Shown piece after piece: positions 62,401-64,000 of a stretch of 64,000 nucleotides of DNA (within the stretch, counting starts at the first letter, position 1; every line of letters begins with the position of its first letter). Made by a program: the position numbers and the translations under genes. The notes below the pieces were generated by a model that was not told the origin of the DNA, did not search any database, and saw only the letters and a list, made by a program, of their open reading frames with translations. Source of the stretch: Nodosilinea sp. E11 (GTDB lineage: Bacteria; Cyanobacteriota; Cyanobacteriia; Phormidesmidales; Phormidesmidaceae). The stretch spans positions 924,001 through 988,000 of the forward strand of contig NZ_CP136520.1 of NCBI RefSeq assembly GCF_032813545.1. Direction: 5' to 3'.

Positions 62401-62579
62401 AACACATCTAGATAGTTAACCTCGACAAACCAGAGACGCTCGGCCTGAAGGTTAACGATCGCATCGAAAAAGAGCAGGGTGAACAGCCCCAGCCCCATGG
62501 CCAGCCACCCCCACCGGGGCACACCCCACTGAGACAGACCCCAGTGAGACAGATTCTTTGCGATCGCCTTGTTTACCAT
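59415..62579 (-). CDS. UPF0182 family membrane protein
   Basis: A large inner-membrane protein of 1054 aa in the UPF0182 (COG1615) family. The N-terminal third (residues 20-420) has about seven membrane segments, including WLAMGLGLFTLLFFDAIVN and VPYDQVEPIFNRDIAFYIFRLP, a family hallmark. The remaining two thirds are extracytoplasmic, with conserved YVNEHLVYTHGFG-like sequence (here TWVNEHLVYTHGFGF) and GRGGIRLDSLWRRLLFA. The C-terminus is acidic and Pro-rich. Family function is unknown. Confidence 0.93.
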   Translation of the reverse strand: MVNKAIAKNLSHWGLSQWGVPRWGWLAMGLGLFTLLFFDAIVNLQAERLWFVEVNYLDVFWVRLGSQLVLGLIPIFSTLLFTWGNLTLADRAKPLEIPSDRASRVRSLGLSGLLLVGTTLSFLVGVQLIYQGQIAGDFWQQSTTLYDTSAPLPLWPKLQLFTVISQIFITQPWLIVALGISTVAFLIYPRQLGRLAAVFMSLGYGLVLANQWPSVLLALNPVPYDQVEPIFNRDIAFYIFRLPVLHLLEFWVVGTLFFTLVSVYLVYLLAHNTLSQGRFYGFSSQQQQHLYTLAGLLFLATSFSHWLGRYEVLYSREGVVYGAGYTHIHVLLPANWALAILTLVLGLVFLLRGRLGTPSYINPMRKSARAQVQGTPLGWWAGFGRTSLLVKGVCGYLVLTVLGLVLAPMVVQRLVVQPNELQRERPYITNSIALTRSAFDLEAIESEPFDPSGDLSAEDLEENDLTLENIRLWDSRPLLETNRQLQQIRLYYEFKDADFDRYNILNEQRRSERRQVMISARELNYERVPEIAKTWVNEHLVYTHGFGFTMSPVNTAGPDGLPTYFVRGIDNIPSSEEVRQSIPIGDPRLYFGELTDTYIMTNTQVLELDFPSGNENIYTTYLGRGGIRLDSLWRRLLFARHLFDWRMLFTEDFTDDTRLLYRRNIADRVRAIAPFLRFDTDPYLVTVDIGDASSQWGTGPRHGSRAPTSVDFDTFRDRDPNFIDENFNFQTGENYLYWIIDAYTVSGRYPYSDPGENDFNYIRNSVKVVVDAFNGSVSFFVAEPNDPIIQTWSRLLPNMFEPLEAMPPSLRDHIRYPQDLFSVQAESLMTYHMTDPQVFYNREDQWRAPTEIYASETQRVEPYYLIMRLPEETTEEFILLRLFTPAQRNNLIAWLAARSDGDRYGLRLLYRFPKQELVFGPEQIEARINQDPEISQRISLWDTQGSRAQQGNLLVIPIERSLIYVEPLYLVAEQNQLPALTRVIMVYQNRIAMAPTLASVLSAIFLEEPEPAAPILRDLDNGILDDDPVPGLLDLDPTPGAPINQEELGLPGGE

Positions 62580-62899
62580 GGCCCTACGGCTAGACAGCTA
62601 CCCCAGCAATGCCTAGATTGTAGCGCCGCCGCGCTGAGGCACTAGGACAGGCAGTTGTGAAAGTGAGAGCAGGGTGGCAATGCCTAACGGTTCGGGTCAG
62701 TGGTTGCCAGAATCTTTGCATCCTACGCCTCTCATCAACCGAAACTCTTCCAAATCATGATGTTTTCCTCTTTAAAAACCACACCAGAGCTGATCTAAGG
62801 GAGTATGCCTATTCCTGTATAAAAAACAACTAGCAAACGATAAATGACAAGCCTCAAATAATAAATGTAAGATCCAGCTTGGGAACCAGTTTGGGATAG
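62580..62899. other. A+T-rich upstream region of the secreted-protein pair
   Basis: About 320 bases between the divergent UPF0182 and secreted-protein genes. It becomes A+T-rich after 62740 (for example GTATAAAAAAC near 62820), fitting a promoter. No palindrome or ORF stands out. Confidence 0.3.
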
Positions 62900-63628
62900 A
62901 TGATAGTTATGCGACTACCCATTGGCAAACTCATCGTCAGCCTTGGCGTTGTCCTGGCAGTCGGAACGCTACCAGCCCAGGCACAAGTTTCAGAACGTCA
63001 AGTTGCAGCATTGGTCGAGGCGCTTCGTCAAGCAGCTCCTCAAACAGGACGTGCCGATGACGGGCTCTATAGTGACTGGCAGATTATGCCAGGAAACATT
63101 CCCCGGTGGTCAAGGTCATGCATTGGTCGAGAGCTTTCACCGACCGAGTTTGAGGCTAGCCCAGACGTCGCCCGTTCGGTTGTGACCTGTGTGATGCGAG
63201 ATGTGCTGAAAGAGGAATATGGCGCTAGCAATAACAATGAAATACTAGCGGTGCGACGATCCGCTGCCTGGTGGATGCGGGGTGACCCGTCTCAGTACAA
63301 CAGTTCTGAAATCGCAGAATACATTCAGAGGGTCGTGACGGCCTATCAGGGGCAGCAAGGGACAGCAGCGGCGGCGACTGCGCCTCAATCCTCTCCGCCT
63401 TCGGTGCAACAACCGCCCCAGTCATCCGAGTTTGATCGCTATATGGCGGCAGGCTATGAGGCCACCGAGCAACGTGATTATGCAACCGCGCTGCTCTATT
63501 TTCAACGGGCATTAGACGAACGTCCTAATAATTCCTATGCCCAGCAAGCCATCCAAAATGTTGAGCAGTATCGCACGCGCACTCCTGAAGATACGTCTGT
63601 TAGTCAACCTGAGCCCAATTCCCAGTAA
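62900..63628 (+). CDS. Secreted protein with C-terminal TPR-like segment
   Basis: A 242-aa exported protein with a signal peptide (LIVSLGVVLAVGTLPAQAQ). The middle (residues 30-150) is helical, contains two Cys (SCIGREL and TCVMRD) likely to form a disulfide, and is followed by a Gln/Ala/Pro linker. Residues 175-225 form one to two TPR-like units (MAAGYEATEQRDYATALLYFQRALDERP). ATG at 62909 is an alternative start. The next gene starts four bases after the stop codon. Confidence 0.75.
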   Translation: MIVMRLPIGKLIVSLGVVLAVGTLPAQAQVSERQVAALVEALRQAAPQTGRADDGLYSDWQIMPGNIPRWSRSCIGRELSPTEFEASPDVARSVVTCVMRDVLKEEYGASNNNEILAVRRSAAWWMRGDPSQYNSSEIAEYIQRVVTAYQGQQGTAAAATAPQSSPPSVQQPPQSSEFDRYMAAGYEATEQRDYATALLYFQRALDERPNNSYAQQAIQNVEQYRTRTPEDTSVSQPEPNSQ

Positions 63629-63631
63629 CTT

Positions 63632-64000
63632 ATGAAAACTTTGCTTGTTGGTTTGGCCGCGATCGTTTCTGCTGTCAGTGCTTCTGGTGCGCTGGCTCAG
63701 TCTGCTCCAGTAGAGTGGGTTGAGGTGACGCGCAATGCTGTGGGCGATCGCTTTCTGGTAGAGCGTAACTCCATTCAATTTAGGGCTGGAGCTGTTTGGT
63801 ACTGGGAACATCGCGACTTCCCTGAACCGAACAATGCCTTTGTCGGGGTTGAGCTGGATCAACCCGTTCATAGTGCCATGCTGTATCGCTCTGTCGATTG
63901 TGCAGGCGGTGTTTCTCGGCTTAGGCAAATCATTGCTCGTGATAAAGATGGGCAGGAGATTCAGCGCATTAACTATGGGGATGCTGGTCAATTGACACAA
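63632..64000 (+). CDS. Secreted protein, cut by the window end
   Basis: The ATG at 63632 opens a frame running off the end of the window (123 codons seen). A signal peptide is clear (MKTLLVGLAAIVSAVSASGALAQ in two parts). The mature sequence (EWVEVTRNAVGDRFLV, VWYWEHRDFPEP, YRSVDCAGGVSRLRQI) resembles the surface-adhesin protein E-like fold, which has the same strand order and a Cys in the YDCA position. That match is tentative. It is coupled to the preceding secreted-protein gene. Confidence 0.7.
   Translation, partial: MKTLLVGLAAIVSAVSASGALAQSAPVEWVEVTRNAVGDRFLVERNSIQFRAGAVWYWEHRDFPEPNNAFVGVELDQPVHSAMLYRSVDCAGGVSRLRQIIARDKDGQEIQRINYGDAGQLTQ

Overview
The window is chromosomal DNA from a cyanobacterium. 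The support is direct: a cyanophycin synthetase gene, hetZ-like and patU-like genes, a DUF1995 protein, an SpkB-type kinase with pentapeptide repeats, many copies of the palindrome GCGATCGC (HIP1), and moderately high G+C. hetZ and patU together suggest a filamentous lineage. A Leptolyngbya/Nodosilinea-like organism is my inference, since no 16S rRNA gene is present.

Layout. 1-19.7 kb is mostly housekeeping: HtpG, an AGCS-type Na+/amino-acid symporter, a universal stress protein, a FecR-domain protein followed by SurE, an outer-membrane-like protein, a periplasmic solute-binding lipoprotein, a sigma-like protein followed by a TPR protein, cyanophycin synthetase, DUF1995, a cysteine desulfurase, DUF309 and GlmM. 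19.7-21.5 kb is a small accessory patch between glmM and a tRNA-Val(CAC) gene. It holds a MITE-like element with IS5-type ends, an interspersed repeat, and an A+T-richer gene with a possible PD-(D/E)xK nuclease core. 21.5-27 kb carries hetZ and patU, then a membrane protein with a transglutaminase fold that has lost two catalytic residues. 27-40 kb has ArgD, a GAF protein, a RidA-family protein, DUF2252, SGNH hydrolase, AI-2E-family permease, SpkB-like kinase, PheT, DUF4349 lipoprotein, a hendecad-repeat coiled-coil protein and a MoaD/ThiS-like protein. 40-46 kb has an ABC exporter broken by a one-base frameshift, with a perfect operator-like palindrome at its promoter. It also has a large PAS-rich hybrid histidine kinase followed by a cold-shock-domain remnant.

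46.5-56.2 kb is a complete chemosensory locus: pentapeptide-repeat protein, CheR-TPR, double CheW, membrane receptor without HAMP, CheA-CheY hybrid with a second truncated Hpt copy, CheB, and a convergent single-domain response regulator. No flagellar genes are present, so the output is more likely twitching motility or another function than flagellar swimming (inference). 56.3-64 kb has an SGNH-like membrane-anchored protein, a tiny membrane protein, a family-2 glycosyltransferase, a lipoprotein, a UPF0182 membrane protein and two secreted proteins, the last cut by the window end.

The observations most worth following are the catalytically dead transglutaminase next to hetZ-patU, the unusual chemosensory locus (pentapeptide protein coupled to CheR, HAMP-less receptor, truncated second Hpt in CheA), the nuclease-like accessory gene, and the operator-controlled ABC exporter with its frameshift. 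I did not find a CRISPR array, prophage or intact transposase.
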